In this document: positions 25,670 through 34,834 of the stretch, one piece after another
Layout: every line of letters starts with the position of its first letter
Position numbering within the stretch: position 1 is the stretch's first letter
DNA from: Candidatus Melainabacteria bacterium
GTDB taxonomy: Bacteria; Cyanobacteriota; Vampirovibrionia; Obscuribacterales; Obscuribacteraceae
DNA: 64,000 nucleotides
NCBI GenBank assembly: GCA_027451745.1
Contig: DAIDIP010000009.1
Span: 1-64,000, forward strand
Reading direction: 5' to 3'
Made by a program: the position numbers and the translations under genes
The notes under the pieces: generated by a model
Told to the model about the DNA's origin: nothing
The model's database searches: none
What the model saw: only the letters and a program-made list of their open reading frames with translations

Positions 25670-27139
25670 CTATTGCTCTTGATCTGATTTATTTTGCCAA
25701 GATCGAACAAAATCCTCTGCCTGAGCCAGATTGCTAACTTCTTTCATTTCTTGCGCTTCTTGTAAAGCTTCCAAGATTTTGCCCAATTTTTTACCTGGAG
25801 CTATATCAAGTAATTTCATAATGTCATTACCATCCAACAGCTTTGTCATACTTTCTGTTGTCGCACAATAATCATAAAACCCACTCAAAAGACTATAGAA
25901 CTTATCGCGTAAAAAGTTCGACTTATCGTCTGTCATTTGAGGACCTTTTGTCGCTCCTAAATCACCAAGAGCAAGAAGAATCAAAGCAGGAAAATCTCGC
26001 TGAGTTTTTCTATAGAGACGATTAATCCCTTTAGCAGTAGCTGGAGTGTTGTGAAATAGCTGTCCAGGTCGAAGATGCAATGCAATAAGCATACTAACTA
26101 AATTTTCGGTAGCATTCGACCATCGCAAACGTTTAGCAATAGGAGAAACCATGCCCTCACCCGTTCGTTCATGACCAATAAATGTGTGTTTTCCTTCTTC
26201 GGTAATTACCCATGTGCCAGGCTTGCCGATATCGTGCAACAATGAAGCTAGCTTACAAACAGCTAAATTGCTTATTCCTGGCGACAGATAGTCAGTCAAA
26301 TTCGTTTTTTCCCAGACACTAAACTCTTTCAAGAACTCTTCTTCGGCTTTAATTACTGCTTCTACGCTATGGTCAAATAAATTCAAATGATGATAGGCAT
26401 TGTTAGTGACTTGTCGTGTAGCTTTAAGCTCTGGAAATATCACTTCTAACAGACCAGTTTCAGCCAACATTTTAATTATGCTAGCACTCTTATTAACACC
26501 AAAAATCAAAAACAGTTCATAACTGATTCGCTCTCCTGCCACAGTGTCAATACTCTTAGAATATTGCTTTATCCAAGCAAGAGTTCGACTGTCAATTTCA
26601 AATTTAAGACAGGCAGCAAAACGAAAGGCTCGCAAAAGCCGCAATGGATCACTTACAAATACTGCTGGATCTAAGCATCTAATGCTACCGTTTTTGATAT
26701 CATCGATGCCGCCTACTAAGTCAACAATCTCGCGCCCTTCATTTGCGTCCATATACAGAGCATTAATAGTAAAATCTCGCCGCTGTATATCTTGATCTAT
26801 GTTTTTCCCTTCACATCCAGCAAAATCCAAAATATATCCATCTGGCATTACTACCCGAGCAGTATCATTCTTTTCATCAAGGGCAACAAAATGTCCTTTT
26901 AATTGATCAGCAATTAGTCGCGCAAATTCAAAAGCAGAACCACCCAAAATGGCATAATCTAAGTCTTTACTCAATAATTTGTATTGGGGATTTAGACTAT
27001 GTACAACTAGATCACGGACATAACCACCAACTGCAAATATATTTAGTTTACTAGCCACTGCTTTTGCAACGACCTGTTTATGAATATCCCCTACAAGTAA
27101 ATGATTGCCTGCAGGGAGCGTGAATACTGTTTTGGGCAT
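25670..27139 (-). CDS. cca: CCA tRNA nucleotidyltransferase / poly(A) polymerase family
   Basis: Class II nucleotidyltransferase of 489 residues, here most probably the enzyme that adds CCA to tRNA 3' ends. The catalytic head contains IFAVGGYVRDLV and SKDLDYAILGG (DxD-type metal ligands), then RRDFTINALYMDA, SDPLRLLRAFRFAA and a Ser/Arg-rich neck. A C-terminal HD domain follows (LLHDIGKPGTW...FIGHERTG). I start it at the ATG at 27139, where homology begins; the longer in-frame form would run into the neighbouring gene. Both tRNA genes in this window lack an encoded CCA, which fits its job. A pure poly(A) polymerase role cannot be excluded. Confidence 0.9.
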   Translation of the reverse strand: MPKTVFTLPAGNHLLVGDIHKQVVAKAVASKLNIFAVGGYVRDLVVHSLNPQYKLLSKDLDYAILGGSAFEFARLIADQLKGHFVALDEKNDTARVVMPDGYILDFAGCEGKNIDQDIQRRDFTINALYMDANEGREIVDLVGGIDDIKNGSIRCLDPAVFVSDPLRLLRAFRFAACLKFEIDSRTLAWIKQYSKSIDTVAGERISYELFLIFGVNKSASIIKMLAETGLLEVIFPELKATRQVTNNAYHHLNLFDHSVEAVIKAEEEFLKEFSVWEKTNLTDYLSPGISNLAVCKLASLLHDIGKPGTWVITEEGKHTFIGHERTGEGMVSPIAKRLRWSNATENLVSMLIALHLRPGQLFHNTPATAKGINRLYRKTQRDFPALILLALGDLGATKGPQMTDDKSNFLRDKFYSLLSGFYDYCATTESMTKLLDGNDIMKLLDIAPGKKLGKILEALQEAQEMKEVSNLAQAEDFVRSWQNKSDQEQ

Positions 27140-27156
27140 AAAAACTCTGTTAAGTA

Positions 27157-28266
27157 CTAGTTGCTTTGCGCTGGAAGAGATTCCTGCAACTCTAACTCTT
27201 CTTGCATCTCCTCTTCTACCTCTTGCGCTTCTTTTGCCGAGAAGCGGAAGTGTCCTGCCATATAAACGATACCACCAACCAAGCTGCTTAATGTAATAAG
27301 ACTTAGCCAAATGATGGCATAGGTTAAGCCTAAAGAACGGTCAACTTGTGCTAAAGACAAGAAATACGTATATGCCCATTCTCTTACGCCAATACCATTA
27401 AAACTAGGTGTAATAAATCCTAGAACCGCAACTGAAGGATAGAAAACAAAGTAATACCAAATTGGTACTTTAAACAATCCCAATGCCAAGCCAATGATGA
27501 CATGACATACCACCACAATTACTTGCAAAAATATTGACAATAAAAATGAGATTAAAAGCAGCTTTTTATCGCTTTGATAGATTTGCAAAGCTGGATGATG
27601 CAATTGTCTAGTTATCCAGTTTTGTGGACCCAATATTTGCTTAGCCAACATAGGAATGATGGGCAAAACACAATAAATAAAGAATGTCCCAGCAAAAATA
27701 GGCAATTTTAAGGACAAAGGCATCGTCGAACCACCCGGACCGAGCATTAAGCCAAAAGATGCAAACAAAAAGAGAACTGCTATTCCCATTGTTCGATCCA
27801 TAAAAACCGAATAAAAAGCAGTTCTGTATTTATGTGTGCCTTTGGCCAGGTAGTAGCATCTACTCGCGTCCCCACCAACCGTAGAAGGTAAGAACAAATT
27901 GAAAAATAAACCCATAAAACAGTACTGAACTAGCTTGAGATAAGAAGTTTGAAAACCAACTGCTTGGGCCAATAATTGCCAGCGATAAGCATTGAGAAAT
28001 GTAGAAGATAAAAAAATCAAAGCAGCTAAAAATAGTAATTTAAAATTAGCGGCTGAAGCTGCTTGCCAACTCTTTGACAAATCTATCTTGCCAAAAAGAA
28101 ATAGACTGCCAAACATTAAAACGCTAACGCCAGCTTTAATTTTCAGCTGTGTAGATGGACTTAATTTTCGCCATGATGAAAGCAGCGGGATTTTGAGACT
28201 ATTTACCGGGCTACTATCCAAGTGCTTAATCTCATTTGCTGGTAATTCCAAATCTACAGACCCCAT
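27157..28266 (-). CDS. Flippase-like membrane protein (LPG synthase TM / UPF0104 family)
   Basis: Polytopic membrane protein of 369 residues with about eight helices. Family features are the N-terminal helix region LKIKAGVSVLMFGSLFLF, FLNAYRWQLLAQAVG, FLPSTVGGDASRCYYLAKG (the conserved Gly-Gly-Asp loop), and the later FNGIGVREWAYTYFL. This is the transmembrane part of lysylphosphatidylglycerol synthases without the catalytic domain. Stand-alone members are thought to move lipids or act with glycosyltransferases, but none is adjacent. It precedes cca by 17 bases on the same strand. The C-terminus is acidic (Glu/Gln-rich). Confidence 0.85.
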   Translation of the reverse strand: MGSVDLELPANEIKHLDSSPVNSLKIPLLSSWRKLSPSTQLKIKAGVSVLMFGSLFLFGKIDLSKSWQAASAANFKLLFLAALIFLSSTFLNAYRWQLLAQAVGFQTSYLKLVQYCFMGLFFNLFLPSTVGGDASRCYYLAKGTHKYRTAFYSVFMDRTMGIAVLFLFASFGLMLGPGGSTMPLSLKLPIFAGTFFIYCVLPIIPMLAKQILGPQNWITRQLHHPALQIYQSDKKLLLISFLLSIFLQVIVVVCHVIIGLALGLFKVPIWYYFVFYPSVAVLGFITPSFNGIGVREWAYTYFLSLAQVDRSLGLTYAIIWLSLITLSSLVGGIVYMAGHFRFSAKEAQEVEEEMQEELELQESLPAQSN

Positions 28267-28463
28267 ACTTACTTTCCAAATTTACTAATAATCCGAAGGA
28301 CAAATGATCAGACAATCGATCTTATCCTAGGCTTCATTAACCTTAGATTCGATGACTCTTAACTAGATTAAATATTACCAATGGAGACCATTTAATCAAT
28401 TAGTAAGTGCTCAATTAAAAATAGCCGAAAGACATATCTAAATCCTCTTTCTTTGCGTTAACT

Positions 28464-28475
28464 TATCAATTGATA
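28464..28475. promoter_or_regulatory. Palindrome upstream of ctpA-like gene
   Basis: TATCAATTGATA is a perfect 12-bp palindrome about 83 bases before the start of the S41 peptidase gene. It shares the CAATTG core with the palindrome before the M23 peptidase gene. The rest of the 290-base divergent region shows nothing I can name. Confidence 0.3.
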
Positions 28476-28557
28476 TAGTAAGCTAGCAATTAAAGAATGT
28501 ATGTTTTAGGCTTAATGAGGGTACACTTTAATTAGAATCGCAATACGGTGCTCGGCT

Positions 28558-30006
28558 TTGAGAAATTTTCTTTCAAATCAAACCAGTTACAATCGAAATA
28601 GCAGATGGTTAGGACGAATTGGCGTACCAATTTTGTTTTGTTTGCTTTTCTTTGGTATTCAAACTTGCATAATTTTGGGCGAAAAAGGCGAAGGAGAATC
28701 GCAGGCTCTCGCCTATCAAGGTTATGGACAACCTTATGCTATCGCCCAAGGCACAAAACCTTTGCTTAGCCCACAAATTTTATATGAACATGCTTGGCAC
28801 TTGGTTAAAGATTCGTTTTTTGACCAAAAATTCAATGGCGAAGACTGGACTCGTTGGGAACACCATTACGACAATAAGCTAAAAACAATGGATGATGCTC
28901 ATAAAGCCATCGAAACTATGTTAGCTAGTCTTGCCGATCCTTATACACGCTTCTTAGATCGCGATGCTTTTGATGAAGAAAAGTCTCAAATCGATGCCCG
29001 TTTATTTGGTGTTGGCATGTTGCTTGGCATGAACAAAGAACACAAAGTAGTAGTCATTGCCCCAATTGAAGGCACTCCCGCATATAATGCCGGCATTCAT
29101 CCAGGTGATGAGATTGCAGAAGTAGACAATAAGCCTGTTAAAGGACAATCACTGGATCAAGTCGTAAAGCAAATACGCGGTCCTATTAATACTAAAGTAA
29201 CCATCACTTATATGCGCAAACTTGAAAAGCATAAAGCAGTTCTAAGTCGTGCTGAAATACCAATTAAAGCCGTTGCTAATGTTGATGTATTGCCAGGTAA
29301 TATCGGTTATATAAGACTGGACAGCTTTATTTCATCTAGAGCAAATACAGAGATGAGAGAAGCTCTTAAAAAAACAGCCACTACTGATGGCTTAATCATC
29401 GACTTGCGAAATAATCCAGGTGGCTTACTTTCTAATGCCATTGAAATAGCCAATATGTTCCTCGATGGTAAAGTCATTGTTAGTACAATAGACGCCGATG
29501 GCTATAAGAGCTCGCAATATTCTTCTCATAGCCCAACCTGTAAAAAGCCTATTGTTATTCTGATTAATAAAGGTAGTGCGAGTGCCAGCGAAATTCTAAG
29601 CGGTGCTTTGAGGGATAATGGGCGAGCCAAATTAGTTGGTCAAACATCTTTTGGCAAAGGGCTAGTACAGGCTATTAATAAATTAGATGATAATTCCGGC
29701 ATTAATATCACTATCGCTCGTTATTTGACACCAGATGATATCGATATTCATAAAGTCGGCATTGTTCCTGATTACAAAGTTATCTTAAAAGACGAAGACT
29801 ATGATAAAGGTCGCGGTCCTTGGTGGATTGATTTAAACTACAGCAGCTTTAAACATTCGCCTGCAGACGGTAAAGACGTACAGCTTAACAAGGCTATTGA
29901 CGTGCTCAAAACCGAAATAGCGAAGGCAAATGAAAGCCAGAGCAAAACCGCTTCAGCAGTCCCTGCTCCTCATAGCAGTGTACAAAGCGACATGCAAGGC
30001 AATTAA
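28558..30006 (+). CDS. Carboxy-terminal processing protease (S41 family, CtpA-like)
   Basis: Exported serine protease of 482 residues. A signal anchor (about 22-42, VPILFCLLFFGIQTCIIL) is followed by the N-terminal helical part, SLADPYTRFLD, a PDZ domain (about 140-220, APIEGTPAYNAGIHPGDEIA), and the S41 catalytic core with LDLRNNPGGLLSNAI-like IIDLRNNPGGLL, NKGSASASEILSGAL (nucleophile Ser) and GQTSFGKGLVQ (general-base Lys). The start is a TTG, as for several envelope genes here. The family trims C-termini of periplasmic proteins, including cell-wall hydrolases. The tail is Ser/Ala/Gln-rich. Confidence 0.93.
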   Translation: MRNFLSNQTSYNRNSRWLGRIGVPILFCLLFFGIQTCIILGEKGEGESQALAYQGYGQPYAIAQGTKPLLSPQILYEHAWHLVKDSFFDQKFNGEDWTRWEHHYDNKLKTMDDAHKAIETMLASLADPYTRFLDRDAFDEEKSQIDARLFGVGMLLGMNKEHKVVVIAPIEGTPAYNAGIHPGDEIAEVDNKPVKGQSLDQVVKQIRGPINTKVTITYMRKLEKHKAVLSRAEIPIKAVANVDVLPGNIGYIRLDSFISSRANTEMREALKKTATTDGLIIDLRNNPGGLLSNAIEIANMFLDGKVIVSTIDADGYKSSQYSSHSPTCKKPIVILINKGSASASEILSGALRDNGRAKLVGQTSFGKGLVQAINKLDDNSGINITIARYLTPDDIDIHKVGIVPDYKVILKDEDYDKGRGPWWIDLNYSSFKHSPADGKDVQLNKAIDVLKTEIAKANESQSKTASAVPAPHSSVQSDMQGN

Positions 30007-30023
30007 GTAAGAAGGGCTCTGCT

Positions 30024-30422
30024 TCAGTTCTTAAGCTTAACTGCAACTGGCAGTCCCTGTTCATTAACGCAAACATAAGTTACTTCTGCCTCAGTGACTT
30101 GTATTTCTTTGCCATCGCGCACGACCTCTACGTCAATTTGAACAGTAATGGAAGATTTGCCAATATATGTAGTGGTAGCATAAAAACTAAGCAAATCACC
30201 AACTTTGACTGGTGCTTTAAATATCACTTCTTTGAAGGCCTTAGTAACAGCTCGCTGGCTTGTGCATTTGCCCACCTGTACAGCCGCAGCTAAATCTATA
30301 TAGCTTAAAATGATTCCACCAAATATAGTACCGTTAGCATTAGTATCTTTGGGAAGCAACGTTACTCTTATTGCTGGATCTTTGCTTGACACAGAAGTAT
30401 TTGATTTTATTTCGTTTGCCAT
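30024..30422 (-). CDS. Acyl-CoA thioesterase, hotdog fold (YciA-like)
   Basis: Protein of 132 residues with a single hotdog domain of the YciA/acyl-CoA hydrolase type. Conserved are the catalytic region LPKDTNANGTIFGGIILSYI with its Asn, the following DLAAAVQ with the catalytic Asp, and the central beta strands AFKEVIFKAPVKVGDLLSFY and SSITVQIDVEV. Such enzymes hydrolyse acyl-CoA thioesters in the cytoplasm; chain-length preference cannot be read here. It is downstream of the SOD and membrane protein genes on the same strand, 11 bases after the latter. Confidence 0.9.
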   Translation of the reverse strand: MANEIKSNTSVSSKDPAIRVTLLPKDTNANGTIFGGIILSYIDLAAAVQVGKCTSQRAVTKAFKEVIFKAPVKVGDLLSFYATTTYIGKSSITVQIDVEVVRDGKEIQVTEAEVTYVCVNEQGLPVAVKLKN

Positions 30423-30433
30423 TTTTGATGATA

Positions 30434-30790
30434 CTACAGACAGTGGTGCAAATATTGCAAGCGAGCAGTTGTTTGATTATACAACTCATCATATGCAATT
30501 AAAATTACTTGTGCAACACCAAACCAAACTATCCATAATAGTATGCCAAAAGTAGTTATGACAAGATCGCCATAGCGCTCGGAAATAATAAATCCATGTA
30601 AACGCAGACTAAATTTCCATAGCACATAAATAAAAGTGGCCAACAAAAGCCCTGCAAACCCCGCCCTAATTGCAGCAAGAAGGGAGGCGCCCATAGTCAA
30701 GAGATATAAAAAACACGGCAATAGAAATGAGCTATACACCCAAAACCATTTTCTTAACCAATTAAAATAGTCCTTAAGCAACTGGCTCAA
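30434..30790 (-). CDS. Small membrane protein coupled to SOD, hypothetical
   Basis: Unrecognised protein of 118 residues with three strongly hydrophobic segments (around FWVYSSFLLPCFLYLLTMGA, GFAGLLLATFIYVLWKF and GILLWIVWFGVAQVILIAY). Its ATG lies 17 bases inside the end of the superoxide dismutase gene, so translation is probably coupled, and a thioesterase gene follows after 11 bases. No functional motif is visible. A link to the exported SOD (membrane anchoring or assembly) is conceivable but unproven. Confidence 0.6.
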   Translation of the reverse strand: MSQLLKDYFNWLRKWFWVYSSFLLPCFLYLLTMGASLLAAIRAGFAGLLLATFIYVLWKFSLRLHGFIISERYGDLVITTFGILLWIVWFGVAQVILIAYDELYNQTTARLQYLHHCL

Positions 30791-31583
30791 CCAAACAACA
30801 AGGATTTTTGATAGCTGCCATAAAACGTTTTGCTGCTATTTCCCAGTCGATATTTTGCATAAACGCATCAAGATATTTTGCTCTATCAATACCATAGTCC
30901 ACCATATATGCATGTTCATAAACATCCAGGACTAGGATTGGCACTATATTAGCAGGCGTATAAACGTTATGCAGATCCAGTCCAAAAGTCTCTATTCGAT
31001 TAATGCGGGTATTATATCCAACTATGACCCAACCTCGCATCGATTTTCCTGCAGCCTTTAAATAGTCAGCAAACTTTGACCAGTTTCCAAAACGATCATC
31101 AAGCGCAGCGCGCAAGTCACCCGTTGCTTCACCACCCTTGCCGCCAAGATTGGCAAAATAATACTCATGATAAATAGCTCCGTTTAAAGCATAACTTTGC
31201 TCAACTAACAATTCACGCAATGGCGAATAAGTTGGATTTGCTGAAACTAAATCAACATCCTTTAGTTTACGATGAATTTCATTAGCCTTCTTGACATAAC
31301 CCTGATAAAGCTTGAGATGTTGACTGATCTGACTTTGAGATAAGCCTTCCAGTTTTTTACTTAGCAAATGAGCAAAGTCTTTTGCTATATAGGGCTCAGC
31401 ACTTGAACTGGTATCAACAATTGATGCTTGGCTTGCTGCTTTAGCAACCGCCTTAGAGGTAAACAAAGTTGATGCTGTTACAGCACCCATTAACAAAACA
31501 TCGCGACGGGTCAATTCAGATTGATTTTGTGCCTCAGTTTCATTAATTAGATTCGGTTGGCACTGCTTTGTCTCATTGATCAT
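30774..31583 (-). CDS. Tat-exported Fe/Mn-type superoxide dismutase
   Basis: Superoxide dismutase of about 269 residues with an N-terminal twin-arginine signal (LTRRDVLLMGAVTASTLF, about 22-45 from this start), so it should fold in the cytoplasm and be exported. Domain marks are ISQHLKLYQGYVKKAN (first metal His), AIYHEYYFANLGG (second His), GWVIVGYN, and LDVYEHAYMVDY (Asp and His ligands). The region between the first His and the conserved Tyr is one residue shorter than in E. coli SodB, a variant I recall from other environmental bacteria. The ATG at 31583 has a strong GGAGGG site, so I prefer it to 31610. The metal (Fe or Mn) cannot be decided. Confidence 0.87.
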   Translation of the reverse strand: MINETKQCQPNLINETEAQNQSELTRRDVLLMGAVTASTLFTSKAVAKAASQASIVDTSSSAEPYIAKDFAHLLSKKLEGLSQSQISQHLKLYQGYVKKANEIHRKLKDVDLVSANPTYSPLRELLVEQSYALNGAIYHEYYFANLGGKGGEATGDLRAALDDRFGNWSKFADYLKAAGKSMRGWVIVGYNTRINRIETFGLDLHNVYTPANIVPILVLDVYEHAYMVDYGIDRAKYLDAFMQNIDWEIAAKRFMAAIKNPCCLVEPVA

Positions 31584-31776
31584 TTTGCCCTCCTTATGGA
31601 TCACACCCATTTGACCATTATATTGTTGTCAGCTTGGAAAGTGATTTTGTATTAAATTTTATGCTTGTCCTTATAAAATTAGCAAAATTGGCATTGCTTC
31701 ATTTTCATCCACAGAAGCCAATAGCATAGCGATTAATATAGAATTAGCATATAGCTCTCGTGTAAGGAAATAAAAA

Positions 31777-33252
31777 ATGACTATTGCTGAGGTCAATGCG
31801 CTAAAACCAAGTGCTAGTTACAGCCTGACAGTGCGCTTGAAAATAACTAATATTCCCGGAATGCTTGGCAAGATTACTTCTCTTATCGGACAGGTAGGCG
31901 GCGACATTGGTGCTATCGACATAGCGGGTTTTGAAAAAAACTTTATTATTCGCGACATTACAGTAAAGGTGCGCGATTCAATTCATGGTGAAAAACTTGT
32001 TGACGCTTTGAAAGACGTAAAAGACGTTGAAGTTATTCATGTTTCTGATCGCACTTTTTTAATGCACTTAGGCGGAAAAATTCGCGTCACTAACAAAGTA
32101 CCGCTGCATACTCGAGACGATCTTTCTATGGCCTACACTCCAGGTGTTGCCCGGGTATGCTTAGCCATTCATGATAAACCAGAAGACGTTTATACTCTCA
32201 CTATTAAACGTAATACTGTCGCTGTGGTAACCGACGGTACTGCGGTTCTTGGATTGGGCGATATTGGACCCAAAGCAGCTCTGCCTGTTATGGAAGGAAA
32301 GGCTATGCTCTTTAAAGAATTTGGCAAAATTGACGCTTTTCCAATTTGTTTAGATACTCAGGATACCGAACAAATTATACACACAGTTAAAAACATAGCC
32401 CCCGTATTTGGTGGCATTAATTTAGAGGATATCTCCGCGCCACGTTGTTTTGAAATCGAATCAAGACTAAAAAAGGAACTCGATATTCCAGTCTTTCATG
32501 ATGATCAACACGGCACCGCAGTAGTCGTCTTGGCCGCTCTTTTAAATGCCATTAAAATAATAAATAAAAAGCTCTCCGATCTCAAAGTTATTGTTAGCGG
32601 TGTTGGTGCCGCTGGTGTGGCTTGTACAAAAATTCTTATGAGTGCAGGGGTTCAAAATGTTATCGGCTTTGATCGCAGTGGTGCTATTTATAAAGGGCGC
32701 AAAGACAACATGAACTATATGAAAGAATGGTTCGCCGAAAACACCAACAATACTTGTTTTAAAGGTTCTTTAGATAATGCGCTTGCAGGTGCTGACTTAT
32801 TCATGGGTTTATCTGGACCTGGCACAATAGAGGCAAAATCACTAAAAAAAATGAATAAAGATGCAATAGTGTTTGCTATGGCTAACCCAATTCCAGAAGT
32901 TATGCCAGAGGAAGCAGCGCCCGTTGTTAGAATTATGGCAACTGGACGTTCTGATTATCCAAACCAAATTAATAATGTTCTTGCTTTCCCTGGAATTTTT
33001 CGTGGTGCTCTCGATTGCCAGGCTACTGATATCAATGAAGAAATGAAATTAGCGGCAGCCTATGCCATAGCATCAGTTATAAGCGATAACGAGTTAAATG
33101 AAGACTACATTATTCCAGGAGTATTTAATCCTAGAATTGTAGAATTAGTAGCTAAAGCAGTGGCATCGGCCGCCATTAAAACTGGTGTTGCTCGCAAAAC
33201 CACAAAAGATTCTTCTGATTTACAATTTAAAGAACATGATTTTGAAGAATGA
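31777..33252 (+). CDS. Malic enzyme with N-terminal ACT domain
   Basis: Oxidative decarboxylase of malate to pyruvate, 491 residues. Residues about 15-90 form an ACT-type regulatory domain ([20 protein letters not shown]), which suggests allosteric control by an amino acid or other ligand. The malic enzyme core follows: [51 protein letters not shown] (metal ligands), the NAD(P) fold [17 protein letters not shown], and [15 protein letters not shown]. Ribosome site AAGGAA is present. Cofactor preference is unclear. With complex II nearby it supports a working TCA/anaplerotic network. Confidence 0.93.
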   Translation: MTIAEVNALKPSASYSLTVRLKITNIPGMLGKITSLIGQVGGDIGAIDIAGFEKNFIIRDITVKVRDSIHGEKLVDALKDVKDVEVIHVSDRTFLMHLGGKIRVTNKVPLHTRDDLSMAYTPGVARVCLAIHDKPEDVYTLTIKRNTVAVVTDGTAVLGLGDIGPKAALPVMEGKAMLFKEFGKIDAFPICLDTQDTEQIIHTVKNIAPVFGGINLEDISAPRCFEIESRLKKELDIPVFHDDQHGTAVVVLAALLNAIKIINKKLSDLKVIVSGVGAAGVACTKILMSAGVQNVIGFDRSGAIYKGRKDNMNYMKEWFAENTNNTCFKGSLDNALAGADLFMGLSGPGTIEAKSLKKMNKDAIVFAMANPIPEVMPEEAAPVVRIMATGRSDYPNQINNVLAFPGIFRGALDCQATDINEEMKLAAAYAIASVISDNELNEDYIIPGVFNPRIVELVAKAVASAAIKTGVARKTTKDSSDLQFKEHDFEE

Positions 33253-33276
33253 CACTAAGTAATTTATGAGGAGTCT

Positions 33277-33537
33277 ATGTCAAAGTTAGATAAACAACGT
33301 GCCGAACGTGAACGCGAAGCCTATAAAAGAGAAGAGCTTGAACGAGCAGAACGCCGAAAAGCTGAAGATATAGAACGGACTAAACATAAGCGCGAAGATG
33401 AAAAACGCCACTGGGATAAACAAATAATCAAACAGCAAAAAGATAAAAAAGAAAAAGAGATTGCCGAAATCGAAGCAAAGAGCAAGGCATATTTAGAAGC
33501 TTTAGAAAAGAAAAAGAATCAAGAAGAGCAGCCTTAA
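33277..33537 (+). CDS. Small charged coiled-coil protein, hypothetical
   Basis: Protein of 86 residues composed almost wholly of Lys, Glu, Arg, Ala and Gln, predicted to be one continuous charged helix (for example REREAYKREELERAERRKAE). GAGG precedes the ATG. It follows malic enzyme by 24 bases and ends one base before the convergent transferase gene. Such composition allows no homology assignment. It might be an artefact of charged sequence, but the strong ribosome site and its fit between neighbours favour a real gene. Confidence 0.55.
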   Translation: MSKLDKQRAEREREAYKREELERAERRKAEDIERTKHKREDEKRHWDKQIIKQQKDKKEKEIAEIEAKSKAYLEALEKKKNQEEQP

Positions 33538-34803
33538 CTAACTTTCTGCATTACCTTCAGCACCTACTGTTTTTTTTCGTTGCCTGTGTCGATTCAATAC
33601 TTCTGAAAAGAACCCTGCCATAAATAATACTGCTGAGGCCAATAGAAGGAAATATACTTGCTGTCCCACAACCGCCGCCGCAACCAGTCCAAGTAAAGCT
33701 GAGACTCCGTATAGCAAATAAGCTACTGACTTTTGTGACAGTCCTGCTTTTAAAAGTCTGTGATGAATATGTTCTGAATCAGGAGTAAAAATTGATTTCC
33801 CTTGCGCTGTTCGGCGAATGACTGCCCATGTTGTATCTAAAAGTGGGAAAAACAATATCAATATCACTAGCAAAAAAGTCGGCACTATCAGAGTAGCCGC
33901 AGCAGCTCCTTTAATAACACCCGTAATTGAAACAGCACCAAGAATAAAACCAGTCAAATAAGCTCCTGAATCACCCAGAAATATTCGTGCGGGATTAAAA
34001 TTCCAACGCAAAAACCCTAGAAGTGCCCCAGCTAAAACTGCTGCAGTAAGAGCTGCATATGGACGATCAATGCTATCAGCCATTGCTACTGTCCAAATAG
34101 TTAAGGCCGAAATAGCTGATACACCAGCAGCCAAACCATCCATACCATCAATTAAATTAACGGCATTGGACATACCCACCAACCACATAACAGTAATTGG
34201 TAAGCTCCACAGTCCAAGATTAAGAGCATTATTTGTATGAGTGCCTAATCCACAAAAATTAGACAAGCCACTTAGCACCCAAGATAGAGTGTGCTCACCA
34301 AAAGTAAACCCTGGTATGTGACAGGACAAAGGAATAGTTTTAATTCGTACTCCTAAAGAGTAGGCCGCACATGCAGCTAACGTTTGTACTAGTAGTTTTA
34401 GCTTTGCTGGTAAAGACTCCAGATCATCTATAAGACCCAAAATAAAAATCAGAGTACCACCCAAAGCAATACCTGCTAAACCACCTTCACCCACCCGGGC
34501 ATTCTTTGGAAAGCGTCCGGTCATAGCTACCAAAATAGCTATAGTAAGCATGACACTAATATAAATTGCCACCCCACCCAAACGCGGTACAGCCATTTTA
34601 TGTATACGTCGCTCTTCGCCCGGCTGATCAACGAGGCCAAGTCTCAACGCTCGAGAACGGATTTCAGGTGTAAGCCACCAACTTATAGCTAGCGCAATTA
34701 AGAACCCCGGTATCTGTGTCTCATCAAATCGCCCATCACAGATAAAAATGGCCCAGATACTTCCAACTATAAGAAGAAGTAATTGGAAAAATCTAATTGC
34801 CAA
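33538..34803 (-). CDS. Undecaprenyl-phosphate sugar-1-phosphate transferase (WecA/TagO-like)
   Basis: Polytopic membrane enzyme of 421 residues in the MraY/WecA family, which attaches a sugar-1-phosphate (usually GlcNAc-1-P) to undecaprenyl phosphate to start a surface polysaccharide. Diagnostic sites are HKMAVPRLGGVAIYI, FILGLIDDLESLPAKLKLL (Asp pair), NAVNLIDGMDGLAAG, FLGDSGAYLTGF and SEHIHHRLLKAGLS. The HIHHR motif marks WecA/TagO/WbpL-type enzymes rather than MraY. It lies 31 bases after glyA on the same strand. The following polymer genes are not here, so the polysaccharide is unknown. Confidence 0.9.
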   Translation of the reverse strand: MAIRFFQLLLLIVGSIWAIFICDGRFDETQIPGFLIALAISWWLTPEIRSRALRLGLVDQPGEERRIHKMAVPRLGGVAIYISVMLTIAILVAMTGRFPKNARVGEGGLAGIALGGTLIFILGLIDDLESLPAKLKLLVQTLAACAAYSLGVRIKTIPLSCHIPGFTFGEHTLSWVLSGLSNFCGLGTHTNNALNLGLWSLPITVMWLVGMSNAVNLIDGMDGLAAGVSAISALTIWTVAMADSIDRPYAALTAAVLAGALLGFLRWNFNPARIFLGDSGAYLTGFILGAVSITGVIKGAAAATLIVPTFLLVILILFFPLLDTTWAVIRRTAQGKSIFTPDSEHIHHRLLKAGLSQKSVAYLLYGVSALLGLVAAAVVGQQVYFLLLASAVLFMAGFFSEVLNRHRQRKKTVGAEGNAES

Positions 34804-34834
34804 TTTTTCTAACTCCCATTGCCCTATAAAACAT

